Positions 54,265-63,509 are shown, numbered from the stretch's first letter. The stretch is 64,000 bases of DNA from an uncultured Oscillospiraceae bacterium (GCA_947629915.1 CANRFN010000009.1:21076-85075), one strand, 5' to 3'. The notes: generated by a model not told the origin, from the sequence alone. Numbers and translations: made by a program.

Positions 54265-54987
54265 TCACACTCCTTCATATGCATCGCAAACGATTCTCGT
54301 CTCTCCTAGCATCTTCGCCTGTCCATGGTCCAGCCAAAGAACCTGATCACACATCTCACGAATCTGCTCAATACTATGGCTCACAAACAGCACTGTTGTA
54401 CCACCACCCATTAGTTCGAGCATTCGTTTCTTGCTTTTTTCCTGAAACTCTGCGTCACCTACTGCTAAGATCTCATCGACTATCAAAATATCTGGATTTA
54501 CAACTGTAGCAACAGAAAAAGCCAAGCGCATCACCATGCCAGAGGAATAGTTTCTTAAAGGAACATCGATAAAATTGCCCAATTCAGAAAACTCGACAAT
54601 TTCATCATATTTATCATTTAGAAACTCTTCCGAGTAGCCCAATATGGCTCCATTGAGAAAAATATTCTCACGGCCCGTCAGGTCAAAATCAAATCCACTT
54701 CCTAATTCCAGCATGGGAACAACCGTTCCACTTACACTTATACTGCCAGCCGTAGGCTTCAATATTCCCGAGATGACTTTTAATAATGTGGATTTACCTG
54801 CACCATTGTGACCTATGATGCCCAGCACCTCACCACTCCTCACCTCGAAACTTACATCTCTTAAAGCCCAGAATTCTTCGTACTTTATATTTCCCTTCAC
54901 AAGCTGTACAAGGTATTCTTTAATGCTTTGAACCCGGTCATAAGTCATTCGGTAGCACATAGAAATATTGTTTGCTTGTATTACCAT
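54265..54987 (-). CDS. Polysaccharide ABC exporter, ATP-binding subunit (Wzt-like)
   Basis: A 240-residue ATPase. Walker A GIIGHNGAGKSTLLK (residues 57-71), a Q-loop region MLELGSGFD, the signature NYSSGMVMRLAF typical for the polysaccharide/polyol-phosphate exporter group, Walker B PDILIVDEI and the switch VSHS are in order. There is no carbohydrate-binding C-terminal domain. The ATG at 54987 follows GAGGTG; an in-frame start 8 codons upstream overlaps the permease gene. With the permease it forms the exporter that moves the finished polymer across the membrane. Confidence 0.93.
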   Translation of the reverse strand: MVIQANNISMCYRMTYDRVQSIKEYLVQLVKGNIKYEEFWALRDVSFEVRSGEVLGIIGHNGAGKSTLLKVISGILKPTAGSISVSGTVVPMLELGSGFDFDLTGRENIFLNGAILGYSEEFLNDKYDEIVEFSELGNFIDVPLRNYSSGMVMRLAFSVATVVNPDILIVDEILAVGDAEFQEKSKKRMLELMGGGTTVLFVSHSIEQIREMCDQVLWLDHGQAKMLGETRIVCDAYEGV

Positions 54988-55007
54988 AGAGGGAAACACC
55001 TCAAATC

Positions 55008-56456
55008 TCAAATATTTAGGACAAACCTATCCTGTGTCTTCTTAAACACAACTGATCCTATGATAAGCGGCACAAACGATATAATTATCATAAGTAAATA
55101 CGCCTTAGGCTCCGGCGATAAACCATCCATGAGAACAATTCTAAGAAATCGAATAATGTGATATAGAGGGTTGCATTTGTACAAAGTCATGAATTTCTCA
55201 GGAATAATTGACTCTGGATAGAAAATAGGCGTTGCATACATCCACAGCATGCTCACAACACCCCACAGAAATTGTGTATCTCTGAAGAACACCATTGCTG
55301 AGGAGAGAAAAAGCCCAATACCAAGTGCAACCGCAAACAAGCAGATCACACACAACGGTACAAGTAATAGACTGAATGTGAACGGCGATCCCGTCAAAAT
55401 CATCACAACAAATAGTGGAATAAGTGCAAGTAGGAGGTTCACTGTTGATGAGACTACCCGAGTCAATGGATATATATATTTCGGTACATAAACTTTTGTA
55501 ATTAGGCTCGCGTTTCCAACAATCGATGATAAGGCCATTGTCGTTGCTTCATTGAAAAAGTTGAAGCACACAATTCCGCTTAGTAGGTATAGTGCAAAAT
55601 TCGGAATATCTGATTTAAAAAGCGTTGAGAACACAATATACTGAACTGTCATCGTTAGAAGTGGATTCAAGAAACTCCAAAGGATTCCCAGTACCGACCG
55701 CTTATACTTGGCTTTAAAATCCCTCGCTACTAGCTGCTTGATGAGATACTTGTATCTATAGAAAGCATCGATCACATTCAAGAACATGGATCCTTTGCCT
55801 TGTTTGTATCTCCTCAGTATCCAGGCAAAATAAACTGCTAATATCAATGCAAAGCCAAAAGCTATCTGCCAGTAATATGTACCTAACGACAGGATATCTC
55901 TTGTGTTAATACTCATGCATAAGGCTATATCTGATGCCACTCCATTGATTAATAGAAGATCATCTACACCAAGCCCTGCATCTATCTGGTTGTGTGCCGC
56001 CTGGTAAGTGTTTCCCACATACAGCGTCACTGCATTTCCGCTTACTCCCTCAGGAGCCGAAATACGCAGTTCTGCTGTCTTCACACCAGATATGTCCTCC
56101 ATATTGAATGGCACATAGAATAAAGCATTATCTGCAAGCCCACTAACGTCAACATCGGAAAGAGCAATGAGTTTATCATCAGAATATAACTCAACGCGTA
56201 GTATTCCAGTGTTTTGTCTTTCATATGTAGCCCCATACAGCGTAAGTCCTATGAGCCTATCTCCGCTTAGATCAATCTTCTGGCTTAATACAACATCCGA
56301 AGTAATTTCCCCTATTACCCCATTGGCTGAAAGCATATCTGTCGTATTGTCTCTGAACTTTAGTTGGTCACCGCAGATAAAGTAGAAAGCTACTGCTAGT
56401 AACACATATACCACCAGAGCAACCGAACACACTTTCATCAGCGTCTTTTGGTTCAT
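55008..56456 (-). CDS. Polysaccharide ABC exporter permease (Wzm-like) with N-terminal outer domain
   Basis: A 482-residue membrane protein. The C-terminal 265 residues are an ABC-2 permease: DFKAKYKRSVLGILWSFLNPLL, then six membrane helices and LWMYATPIFYPESIIPE. Unlike normal permeases it starts with an extra membrane anchor (VCSVALVVYVLLAVAFYFIC) and a beta-sandwich (about 45-195: LIGLTLYGATYERQNTGILRVEL). That sandwich resembles the N-terminal domain of the 45-47 kb membrane protein. ATG 56456 is chosen after GGAG. It may bind the polymer on the outer face. Confidence 0.88.
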   Translation of the reverse strand: MNQKTLMKVCSVALVVYVLLAVAFYFICGDQLKFRDNTTDMLSANGVIGEITSDVVLSQKIDLSGDRLIGLTLYGATYERQNTGILRVELYSDDKLIALSDVDVSGLADNALFYVPFNMEDISGVKTAELRISAPEGVSGNAVTLYVGNTYQAAHNQIDAGLGVDDLLLINGVASDIALCMSINTRDILSLGTYYWQIAFGFALILAVYFAWILRRYKQGKGSMFLNVIDAFYRYKYLIKQLVARDFKAKYKRSVLGILWSFLNPLLTMTVQYIVFSTLFKSDIPNFALYLLSGIVCFNFFNEATTMALSSIVGNASLITKVYVPKYIYPLTRVVSSTVNLLLALIPLFVVMILTGSPFTFSLLLVPLCVICLFAVALGIGLFLSSAMVFFRDTQFLWGVVSMLWMYATPIFYPESIIPEKFMTLYKCNPLYHIIRFLRIVLMDGLSPEPKAYLLMIIISFVPLIIGSVVFKKTQDRFVLNI

Positions 56457-56458
56457 AC

Positions 56459-57304
56459 TTACTCCATGATCTCCTTCAGATATCTTTCCAAAGCATCGTG
56501 CCAATCAGGTAGTCTGAAAAACCCTTTCGCTACTAGCTTATCCTTGCTCATTCTAGAGTTCAGCGGTCTCACCGCTTTCGTGGGATACTGATTCGTTGGA
56601 ATAGGATTCACTTTTACATCCTTTCTGGCAATCCTAAAGATCTCTTGCGCAAACTCCGCCCACGAGCATATACCTTCATTCGTTGCGTGGTATATGCCAT
56701 ACTTCTCTGTCGCAATCATATCGCACAGCAAAGAAGCTAAATCTGCCGTATAAGTAGGACTTCCGAACTGGTCGCATACCACACTGACCTCTTGATGCGT
56801 CTCGGCAAGTCTAAGCATCGTCTTCACAAAGTTATTTCCATTGACCCCAAAAACCCAAGAGATACGAACAATGAAATATCGGCCTAAAAGTTCTTTTACC
56901 GCTCTTTCCCCACCAAGTTTTGTCTCTCCATACACACCAAGGGGTCCTGTCGGATCTTCTGGCCTGTAGAAACTCTCGCCTGTACCAGGAAAAACGTAGT
57001 CTGTCGAGATGTACAGCATCTTCGCGCCTACGTTTTTACATGCCTGAGCGATGTTTCTTGTTCCATCTGTGTTAACTGCCCGGACTTTATCTGGCTCATC
57101 CTCAGCTTTGTCTACTGCAGTCCAAGCGGAACAATGAATGACCGCATCAGGCCGATAGCTTGATATGTAGGCATCAACGGCCTCTGCATCAGTTATATCA
57201 AAATCTGCGATATCTACACCCTTATGCTCTGTGCCACGTCTCGTAAGCTCTCTGCACACATCGTATCCAAGTTGTCCCTTAACACCAGTAACCAGAACTT
57301 TCAC
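56459..57304 (-). CDS. rfbD: dTDP-4-dehydrorhamnose reductase
   Basis: A 281-residue SDR enzyme making dTDP-L-rhamnose by the last NADPH-dependent reduction. The Rossmann motif is VLVTGVKGQLGYD (residues 3-15), the catalytic Ser/Thr in STDYVFPG and the YxxxK in YGETKLGGERAV near 130. C-terminal RPLNSRMSKDKL is typical of RfbD. It begins with GTG at 57304 behind GAGAGG and nearly touches the permease gene. Confidence 0.95.
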   Translation of the reverse strand: MKVLVTGVKGQLGYDVCRELTRRGTEHKGVDIADFDITDAEAVDAYISSYRPDAVIHCSAWTAVDKAEDEPDKVRAVNTDGTRNIAQACKNVGAKMLYISTDYVFPGTGESFYRPEDPTGPLGVYGETKLGGERAVKELLGRYFIVRISWVFGVNGNNFVKTMLRLAETHQEVSVVCDQFGSPTYTADLASLLCDMIATEKYGIYHATNEGICSWAEFAQEIFRIARKDVKVNPIPTNQYPTKAVRPLNSRMSKDKLVAKGFFRLPDWHDALERYLKEIME

Positions 57305-57316
57305 ATCAAAAACCTC

Positions 57317-58291
57317 TCAGACATAATTCTTCTTGCTCGCCCAGATAAAGACCTTAAAAACAGGTAAGGGCAAATACGGCATAGCGATCTCGAACAATGA
57401 GGCCATAGGAGAGAATCCTCTATATTCCCATATTGTTCTTATCTGCCCGCTTTGCCCTGCGAGATACGCCTGTCTTGCCCGAAGCCATGTTAAGCCATTG
57501 TCTAGCGTAGCCTTTAGTTCACCCTCACAGGGGAAGTGTTCCACTAACCATTGCACAGCTTCTGCCGGCCGATTAACCCGTATTCTTAGATAGCTATCTT
57601 TATCAATTACGCCTTGTAAAGAGCTACTTTGATTCTCCCCGTGCTCTCGATGCTTCAGGAGTGGCTTTAAGATAGATATCACAGCCCCCATGTTCGCGCT
57701 AAAAAGCGTAATGTAATGGTCGTAATACATATAAGGATTAAACGGTATAGCTGCCTTTGCCACGTCAGACCGCACCAGCAATGCACATCCAGAAGCAAAG
57801 TTGGAGTACCACAGCGTATCTGTTAGTCCCACACCAGAGCGGAACTTGTGATGCCGGCGAATCTTCGTTATACTATCCGCAACTTGTTTCCCATCACTAT
57901 CAATGATGTACATATCTGAACAAACTAGCAGCACGTTGGGTTTTTCAATCTCAGATTGTAGCTTCTCGAGCTTCTCCGGCATCCAGACATCATCTTGATC
58001 ACAGTAGGCAAAATACTTACCCTGTGCTTCCCGTGTGAGCTGCTCAAACACTAAGTTTGACCCTTGATTTGTTTTGCTACGGTTGATTTCATACGGAATA
58101 GACTTAATGTGCTCTGCAACTAGGCTCTCTATTTGCTTGAAGGGAACTGTTGGAGAGCAGTCATCCCGAATGTATAAACGAAGATTAGGATATGTCTGTG
58201 CCTCAAGTGAATCCAACTGCTCTTTCAGCCAATCCATTCTCGGCTCATACACTGCCATGAGAATAGAAATCAGTGGCTTATCGGTTCCCAT
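57317..58291 (-). CDS. Family 2 glycosyltransferase, rhamnosyltransferase-like
   Basis: A 324-residue GT2 enzyme. Residues 6-22 read ISILMAVYEPRMDWLKE, followed by LYIRDDCSPT, NQGSNLVFEQL and CDQDDVWMPEKL (DxD region near 100). This form is shared by many rhamnosyltransferases, and the position between rfbB and rfbD supports rhamnose as the donor sugar. The C-terminus is helical without membrane anchor. ATG 58291 overlaps the rfbB end by 14 nt; an ATG 11 codons upstream is possible. Confidence 0.85.
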   Translation of the reverse strand: MGTDKPLISILMAVYEPRMDWLKEQLDSLEAQTYPNLRLYIRDDCSPTVPFKQIESLVAEHIKSIPYEINRSKTNQGSNLVFEQLTREAQGKYFAYCDQDDVWMPEKLEKLQSEIEKPNVLLVCSDMYIIDSDGKQVADSITKIRRHHKFRSGVGLTDTLWYSNFASGCALLVRSDVAKAAIPFNPYMYYDHYITLFSANMGAVISILKPLLKHREHGENQSSSLQGVIDKDSYLRIRVNRPAEAVQWLVEHFPCEGELKATLDNGLTWLRARQAYLAGQSGQIRTIWEYRGFSPMASLFEIAMPYLPLPVFKVFIWASKKNYV

Positions 58292-59297
58292 ACATTCTCT
58301 CGTAGTAGGTTTGATATTCTCCATTCACAATGTTTCCCCACCAACTGCGGTTCTCCAGATACCATTGAATCGTCTTCTTGATCCCATCTCGGAACTTAGT
58401 TTGCGGGAGCCATCCCAGTTCTTCATGGATAAAGCTCGGGTCAATGGCATATCGCATATCGTGTCCCTTGCGGTCTTTGACATGGGTAATCAGGCTCTCC
58501 GGCTTACCCAATTGCTCAAGGATGATCTTCACGATGTCGATATTGCGCATCTCATTGTGGCCGCCGATGTTGTAGACCTGGCCTGTTTGCCCGTTGTGAA
58601 TAATGAGGTCTATAGCAGCACAGTGATCCTCCACGTAGAGCCAGTCCCGAACGTTCAGCCCCTCGCCATATACAGGAAGCGGCTTGTCTGCTAACGCGTT
58701 GGCAATCATCAAGGGAATCAGTTTCTCAGGAAACTGATAAGGGCCATAGTTGTTGGAGCATCGTGAGATCGTGATCGGAAGTCCATATGTCCTGTGATAG
58801 GCATTGCAGAGAAGATCTGCACTAGCTTTCGATGCCGAATAGGGGCTGGATGTATGCAACGGTGTCTGCTCTGTAAAGAAGAGGTCTGGTCGATCCAACG
58901 GCAGATCTCCATACACCTCGTCTGTAGATACCTGGTGATACCTGAGGACACCGTATCTCCTACATGCATCCAGCAGTACCTGCGTTCCCATTACATTGGT
59001 AGTAAGGAAGATACCCGGATCCTCAATAGAGCGGTCTACATGGCTCTCTGCGGCGAAATTCACTACTATGTCCGGATGCTCGGTTTCAAAGATCTCATAC
59101 ACTGCCTCACGGTCTGCAATGTCTGCCTTGATAAACTTGAAGTTCTCCTCATGCATCACTGGATCCAGCGTAGCGAGGTTGCCAGCGTAAGTGAGCTTGT
59201 CCAAGCAGATGATCTGGTATTCCGGATGCTTCTCCTGCTCATAGAAGATGAAGTTGCTGCCGATGAAACCAGCCCCTCCAGTAACCATCATCTTCAT
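58278..59297 (-). CDS. rfbB: dTDP-glucose 4,6-dehydratase
   Basis: A 339-residue extended SDR enzyme forming dTDP-4-keto-6-deoxyglucose. NAD motif VTGGAGFIGSNF (residues 4-15), [29 protein letters not shown] and the catalytic YSASKASADLL (YxxxK near 155) are intact. Ends YYERMYGNR. ATG 59297 follows GAGGAG; a TTG 6 codons earlier is less likely. It is the functional version of the relic at 36 kb. Confidence 0.96.
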   Translation of the reverse strand: MKMMVTGGAGFIGSNFIFYEQEKHPEYQIICLDKLTYAGNLATLDPVMHEENFKFIKADIADREAVYEIFETEHPDIVVNFAAESHVDRSIEDPGIFLTTNVMGTQVLLDACRRYGVLRYHQVSTDEVYGDLPLDRPDLFFTEQTPLHTSSPYSASKASADLLCNAYHRTYGLPITISRCSNNYGPYQFPEKLIPLMIANALADKPLPVYGEGLNVRDWLYVEDHCAAIDLIIHNGQTGQVYNIGGHNEMRNIDIVKIILEQLGKPESLITHVKDRKGHDMRYAIDPSFIHEELGWLPQTKFRDGIKKTIQWYLENRSWWGNIVNGEYQTYYERMYGNR

Positions 59298-59301
59298 TGG
59301 C

Positions 59302-59856
59302 TTACCACTCCTCAAAGCCAGTTACCGCATCCTTCAGGAAAGGCGATTTGCTATCCTTGACTGAGAGGATCGGGTTTTCAATCCCCCAATTCACGCCAAT
59401 CTCAGGATCATTCCAACGTATTCCACCATCTGCTTCAGGTGCATATGGGTTATCTGCCTTGTACAGGAACTCAACGTCATCGGTCAGAGTCAAAAACCCA
59501 TGTCCAAACCCGCGTGGGATAAGTAGCTGCTTCTTATTCTCAGCGCTCAGCTCCACAGCTACCCATTTCTTGTATGTCGGACTGCTCGGTCTAAGGTCTA
59601 CTGCCACATCGAGCACTGCGCCTCTGACACACCGCACCAACTTGGTCTGCGCCTTTTCTCCCCGCTGGAAGTGGATACCGCGCAGTGTTCCTTTCACCGT
59701 GGAAGAGGAATGGTTGTCCTGCACGAAGTCGTAGTGCAGACCTTCTTCATCAAATTCCCGCTCAGACCAACTCTCCATGAAGAAGCCGCGGTTATCCCCG
59801 AAAACCCTCGGTTCAACAATGTAAACTCCCTCAAGGTCTGTCTTTGTAAAAGTCAT
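59302..59856 (-). CDS. rfbC: dTDP-4-dehydrorhamnose 3,5-epimerase
   Basis: A 184-residue cupin epimerase. FGDNRGFFMESW (residues 20-31) and VQDNHSSSTVKGTLRGIHFQ (with the catalytic His and Arg) are diagnostic, followed by VRCVRGAVLDVAVDLR and IPRGFGHGFLTL. ATG 59856 with GAGGTG just before it. Overlap-free, 4-9 nt from both neighbours, so it is cotranscribed. Confidence 0.96.
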   Translation of the reverse strand: MTFTKTDLEGVYIVEPRVFGDNRGFFMESWSEREFDEEGLHYDFVQDNHSSSTVKGTLRGIHFQRGEKAQTKLVRCVRGAVLDVAVDLRPSSPTYKKWVAVELSAENKKQLLIPRGFGHGFLTLTDDVEFLYKADNPYAPEADGGIRWNDPEIGVNWGIENPILSVKDSKSPFLKDAVTGFEEW

Positions 59857-59865
59857 AAGCACACC

Positions 59866-60744
59866 TCAATACATGTACTTCCCATTGGCCACATTGAGAA
59901 GGTGCTGGCCATAGGGTGATTTGCCATATGTCTTTGCCGACTCCATCAGCCTGTCCTTATCAATCCAGCCGTTCTTGAAAGCGATCTCCTCAGGTGCTGA
60001 GATCTGCACACCCTCTCGAGACTCAATGACCCGAACAAACTCAGAAGCTTCAGCCAGTGAATCTACAGTACCGGTATCCAGCCACGCATAGCCTCTGCCC
60101 AGCGTTATGACATTGAGCGAACCCTCATCAAGATATATCCGGTTGAGATCTGTGATCTCCAGCTCACCTCTGGCTGATGGTTGTAGATTCTTCGCTCGTT
60201 CACAGACCTTTCTGTCATAGAAATAGAGCCCTGTAACTGCGTAGTTCGACTTCGGCTCCTTAGGTTTTTCTTCTATAGAAATTGCACGGCCGCTCTCATC
60301 AAACTCCACTACACCAAAACGCTCTGGGTCCTCCACATAGTACCCAAACACCGTTGCGCCCTCTTCCTGTTCCAAGGCCCTCCTCAGGTGTTTCGTGAGT
60401 CCTGCACCGTAGAAGATGTTGTCCCCGAGAATCATGGCACAGCGATCCCCACCTACAAACGCTTCTCCCAGAATGAACGCCTGGGCCAAGCCGTCCGGTG
60501 AGGGTTGCTCCTTGTACGAAAGCTTGATTCCAAACTGACTGCCATCTCCGAGAAGGCGCTCAAAGTTCGGAAGATCATGCGGCGTAGAAATGACCAGTAT
60601 CTCTCGAATTCCCGCAAGCATCAGCGTAGACAGAGGGTAGTAGATCATCGGCTTATCGTAAATTGGCAAGAGCTGTTTGCTTGTTACCATTGTCAGCGGA
60701 TAAAGTCTTGTCCCGCTGCCTCCTGCAAGGATGATTCCCTTCAT
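59866..60744 (-). CDS. rfbA: Glucose-1-phosphate thymidylyltransferase
   Basis: A 292-residue enzyme forming dTDP-glucose, the first committed step to dTDP-rhamnose. The signature [22 protein letters not shown] begins at residue 2; [11 protein letters not shown] and [20 protein letters not shown] are typical of RmlA. ATG 60744 follows AAGGAGAC; a weaker start lies 10 codons upstream. It heads the rfbACBD set. Confidence 0.96.
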   Translation of the reverse strand: MKGIILAGGSGTRLYPLTMVTSKQLLPIYDKPMIYYPLSTLMLAGIREILVISTPHDLPNFERLLGDGSQFGIKLSYKEQPSPDGLAQAFILGEAFVGGDRCAMILGDNIFYGAGLTKHLRRALEQEEGATVFGYYVEDPERFGVVEFDESGRAISIEEKPKEPKSNYAVTGLYFYDRKVCERAKNLQPSARGELEITDLNRIYLDEGSLNVITLGRGYAWLDTGTVDSLAEASEFVRVIESREGVQISAPEEIAFKNGWIDKDRLMESAKTYGKSPYGQHLLNVANGKYMY

Positions 60745-61000
60745 GTCTCTGTCTCCTTCGTTGAGCATTGTCATTTGATCGTTTGACTAGCTTCTATCTG
60801 CTCCATTTCAAAACACCAGTTATCCTGTGGGAATACCACCAGACAGAGCCGGTCTGTCTTCTCTGTATACCTTCCAAAGCGCACTCAGATCTTGATTCCG
60901 AGCCCAGAACTGTTAGGCTTGCTCAAATGGTGCTTCAATATGCCTGAAACCAAACCGCGGTACCCACGACCACTCGCTTTCATCAGAGAGGAAGAAACAA
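60745..61000. other. Spacer between rfbA and the recombinase-like gene
   Basis: No gene. The rhamnose operon promoter should be here, but only weak boxes were seen; read-through from the recombinase-like gene is possible. Confidence 0.4.
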
Positions 61001-61870
61001 TCACAGCCTCTGTTCTAAGTCTTCCATGTCCAACATCCGCTGTTCCTGCTCGATCTGGCGGTCCAAGGTCTGCTCCATAAAGACCTGCATGTTCTGCCTG
61101 ATCCCATCCCATGTGCGGGCATACAGTTTCCGCAGACATGTGGGATTGCCCTTCTCAGGCGGGATCCCCGCCAGCTCACTGAGCCTTGTGATCATCGATG
61201 TGATCTGACTCCGATTGAGCGGCTTCCCCTTCTCGTTGAGAAAGATCTCTCCGGAATAGATCTCCTGCTTCTCTGCATATGCCAGCAAGCCCTCCCGCAA
61301 AGTCTCCGGGATGTAGATCATCCGGGACGTCCCTTGATGATCCACTACGTAGAAGTGCCTCTTCTGCACGTTCTCCACCGTTATGTTGGGGATCTCATAG
61401 ATCCGAACTCCCGTACAGGCGAGCACCTGTGTAAGAAGGAAAGGCCGCTTATCCTTTTTCTCTCTCGCCTTGCTGAGCATTCTCAGATACTCAGTTCGCG
61501 TAAGTTCCGGCTGGGGATCAAGCATCTTGTTCTTCTCCGAATGAAAGCGCTCATCGGTTTTGAACTCACGGCAACCGATGAAACTAAGGAAGAGATTGCA
61601 CGCGGACAAGATGGCGTTCAGTGTAGCCACAGCATATCCTGTACGAACCAGTTCATCTTTCCAGATCGATACCGTGTCCCGATGGATCCGCTTATCTTCC
61701 GGTAGGAACTGATAGAACATCTCCACGGCTCGACCGTACTTTGTGATTGTCTCTTTACTCTTGCCAGTCTCCTTGAGATACTCCAAGAATCGCTGGATAT
61801 CCTCGTACTTCACCTCACGCGAAACCAACGTAATGGCCATTACGTTGGTTTCTTGGGCATGATTAAACAC
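61001..61870 (-). CDS. Tyrosine-recombinase-like DNA-binding protein
   Basis: A 289-residue protein with a SAM-like N-terminal core-binding domain (YEDIQRFLEYLKETGKSKETITKYGRAVEMFYQF, about 16-60) and a catalytic-fold domain with the box I Arg (QVLACTGVRIYEIPNITVENV near 170). The second box is altered: in place of HxLRHT it reads PTCLRKLYARTWDG, and no tyrosine nucleophile or GH motif follows; the chain ends QEQRMLDMEDLEQRL. GTG 61870 is chosen because AAGGAGGG lies 8 nt before it; the palindrome at 61821-61852 is then inside codons 7-17. It reads towards the rhamnose operon. It may be a DNA-binding regulator rather than an active recombinase. Confidence 0.75.
   Translation of the reverse strand: MFNHAQETNVMAITLVSREVKYEDIQRFLEYLKETGKSKETITKYGRAVEMFYQFLPEDKRIHRDTVSIWKDELVRTGYAVATLNAILSACNLFLSFIGCREFKTDERFHSEKNKMLDPQPELTRTEYLRMLSKAREKKDKRPFLLTQVLACTGVRIYEIPNITVENVQKRHFYVVDHQGTSRMIYIPETLREGLLAYAEKQEIYSGEIFLNEKGKPLNRSQITSMITRLSELAGIPPEKGNPTCLRKLYARTWDGIRQNMQVFMEQTLDRQIEQEQRMLDMEDLEQRL
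61821..61852. promoter_or_regulatory. Palindrome site D1, inside the recombinase-like gene
   Basis: A perfect 32-bp palindrome with arms GAAACCAACGTAAT-GG and its complement, centred between 61836 and 61837. It spans codons 7-17 of the gene. Confidence 0.85.
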
Positions 61871-61981
61871 GCTGCAATCCCTCCTTTCCGGCGATCTAGA
61901 CGGGTCCAGGCGCAGTAAAATAGCCCTACAACCGGCCCGTTGCAGCAACAGAATGGATTTTACCGCATGTTTCTAGGGATC

Positions 61982-62454
61982 TCATATATCCGAACTCCCG
62001 TACAGGCGAGCACCTGTGTAAGAAGGAAAGGCCGCTTGTCCCTTTTTCTCTCTTGCCTTGTTGAGCATTCTCAGATACTCAGTTCTTGTGAGCTCCGGCC
62101 GGGGATCAAGCATCTTGTTCTTCTCCGAACGAAAGCGTTCATCGGTTTTGAACGCACGGCAACCGATGCTCAAGAAGAGATTGCACGCGGACAAGATGGC
62201 GTTCAGTGTAGCCACTGCGTATCCAGTACGAACCAGTTCATCTTTCCAGATCGATACCGTGTCCCGATGGATCCCCTTATCTTCCGGCAAGAACTGATAG
62301 AACATCTCCACAGCCCTATCGTACTTCGGATTTTCTCTTTACTCTTGCCAGTCTCCTTGAAATGCTCTAGGAATCTCTGGATATCCTCATGCTTCGCCTC
62401 GCATGAATCCAACGTAATGGCCATTACGTTGGTTCCATGGACATGATTAAACAA
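61982..62454 (-). pseudogene. Truncated, frameshifted copy of the recombinase-like gene
   Basis: From a TTG at 62454 it reads FNHVHGTNVMAITLDSCEAK and HEDIQRFLEHFKETGKSKEK, then shifts near 62330 and continues as MEMFYQFLPEDKGIHRDTVS to LTRTEYLRMLNKAREKKG. It stops where the neighbouring copy's leader begins, so the catalytic domain is missing and one residue is also deleted at FLS-IGCR. It is the product of the tandem duplication and is not functional as a whole. Confidence 0.8.
62409..62432. promoter_or_regulatory. Palindrome site D2
   Basis: CCAACGTAAT, GGCC, ATTACGTTGG: a perfect 24-bp palindrome in the early codons of the truncated copy, at the same place as D1 in the intact gene. Confidence 0.85.
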
Positions 62455-62896
62455 GCTGCAATCCCACCTTTCCGGCGATCTAGATGGGTCCAGGCACAGT
62501 AAAACAGCCCCTACAACCGGCCCGTTGCAGCAACGGAATGGATTTTACCGCATGTTTCTCCGGATTGCAATAGCCAATTTGCGGTTTCGCCCGCTTTTTC
62601 TGGGTGGTAAACGGGCTTCACAGCGTTGATTTTTGGTTAGTATCAAGCCAACAGATTTTGCAATTCCATAGTCACAATATCAGAACTTTTTCATAGTTTT
62701 TCCTGGATTTTCTTCTTTTTTTATCGTCGTTTTCTACTTTTTTGGTCATTATTCGGCAGAGGCAACCATGGAAAGGATTATCACCGTTTTAGCATTATAC
62801 ACTATAACACATTCAATTTTGCGTTTCTATCTGTTCATTGTGCCAGTTCGGCATTATAGTGCTCTCCAGTTTCTCCTTCAGCAGCCAGCCCACTTT

Positions 62897-62920
62897 CCAA
62901 CGTAATGAAAATTACGTTGG
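62897..62920. promoter_or_regulatory. Palindrome site E
   Basis: CCAACGTAAT, GAAA, ATTACGTTGG: 10-bp arms with 4-nt centre. It lies about 100 nt upstream of the TATAAT at 62794, just as site B lies upstream of its promoter. Confidence 0.8.
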
Positions 62921-63509
62921 TTTTTGCCGATGCGGCCGGCACATTGCACAATCCCCCATGTCTGCTGCATCTGCTCCTGGAACGGACGTGCATTCTACAA
63001 TATCTTTTCCGGTTTGTTCCATTTCAACTACTTTGTTTCCCTTACAGCTTGGTCCAATCCCCATTGATATCTTTGATCTTTAGCCCACCCACTCTTGGCC
63101 CACAGGTACTGACTGTGCGCGATACATGGACTGTGTCTCGTGTTTTCTCGGAGATAGACTTGCCACTGTCCCCACCCCGTGTACAATTCTTTCAAAACAG
63201 CCAAGCCACTCCATCACCGCTCTTCTATATTCCGTGATGCAACCAGCCTACTAACCCGCTTCTATGCTCCACAGCTCATATTCATAGGGGATTTCTTCCA
63301 TCCCATCACAACGAAGCATGGCTTTCCTCCCAAATAAACCCCATCATTGCGCTAGCTCATTCGCCGTGTATTAGTCTAGCTATTCACTAAAAACCAAGCT
63401 ACTCCTTCTTATCAATTCTCTTCTCTTCCTCGTTAGCAGAATTCTCTTTGATCACTTCTAAAATGTACCGTTGTACACTGCTTTGTATAATTAAATCTAA
63501 ATAACATTA

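Larger units (their letters stand above)
61389..62562. repeat. Tandem duplication of about 585 bp
   Basis: About 61389-61973 and 61977-62562 are near-identical direct copies. The unit comprises the 5' half of the recombinase-like gene, its palindrome, SD and 5' leader up to GTTGCAGCAAC-type sequence. The second copy has indels and a changed SD (AAGGTGGG). Confidence 0.85.
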
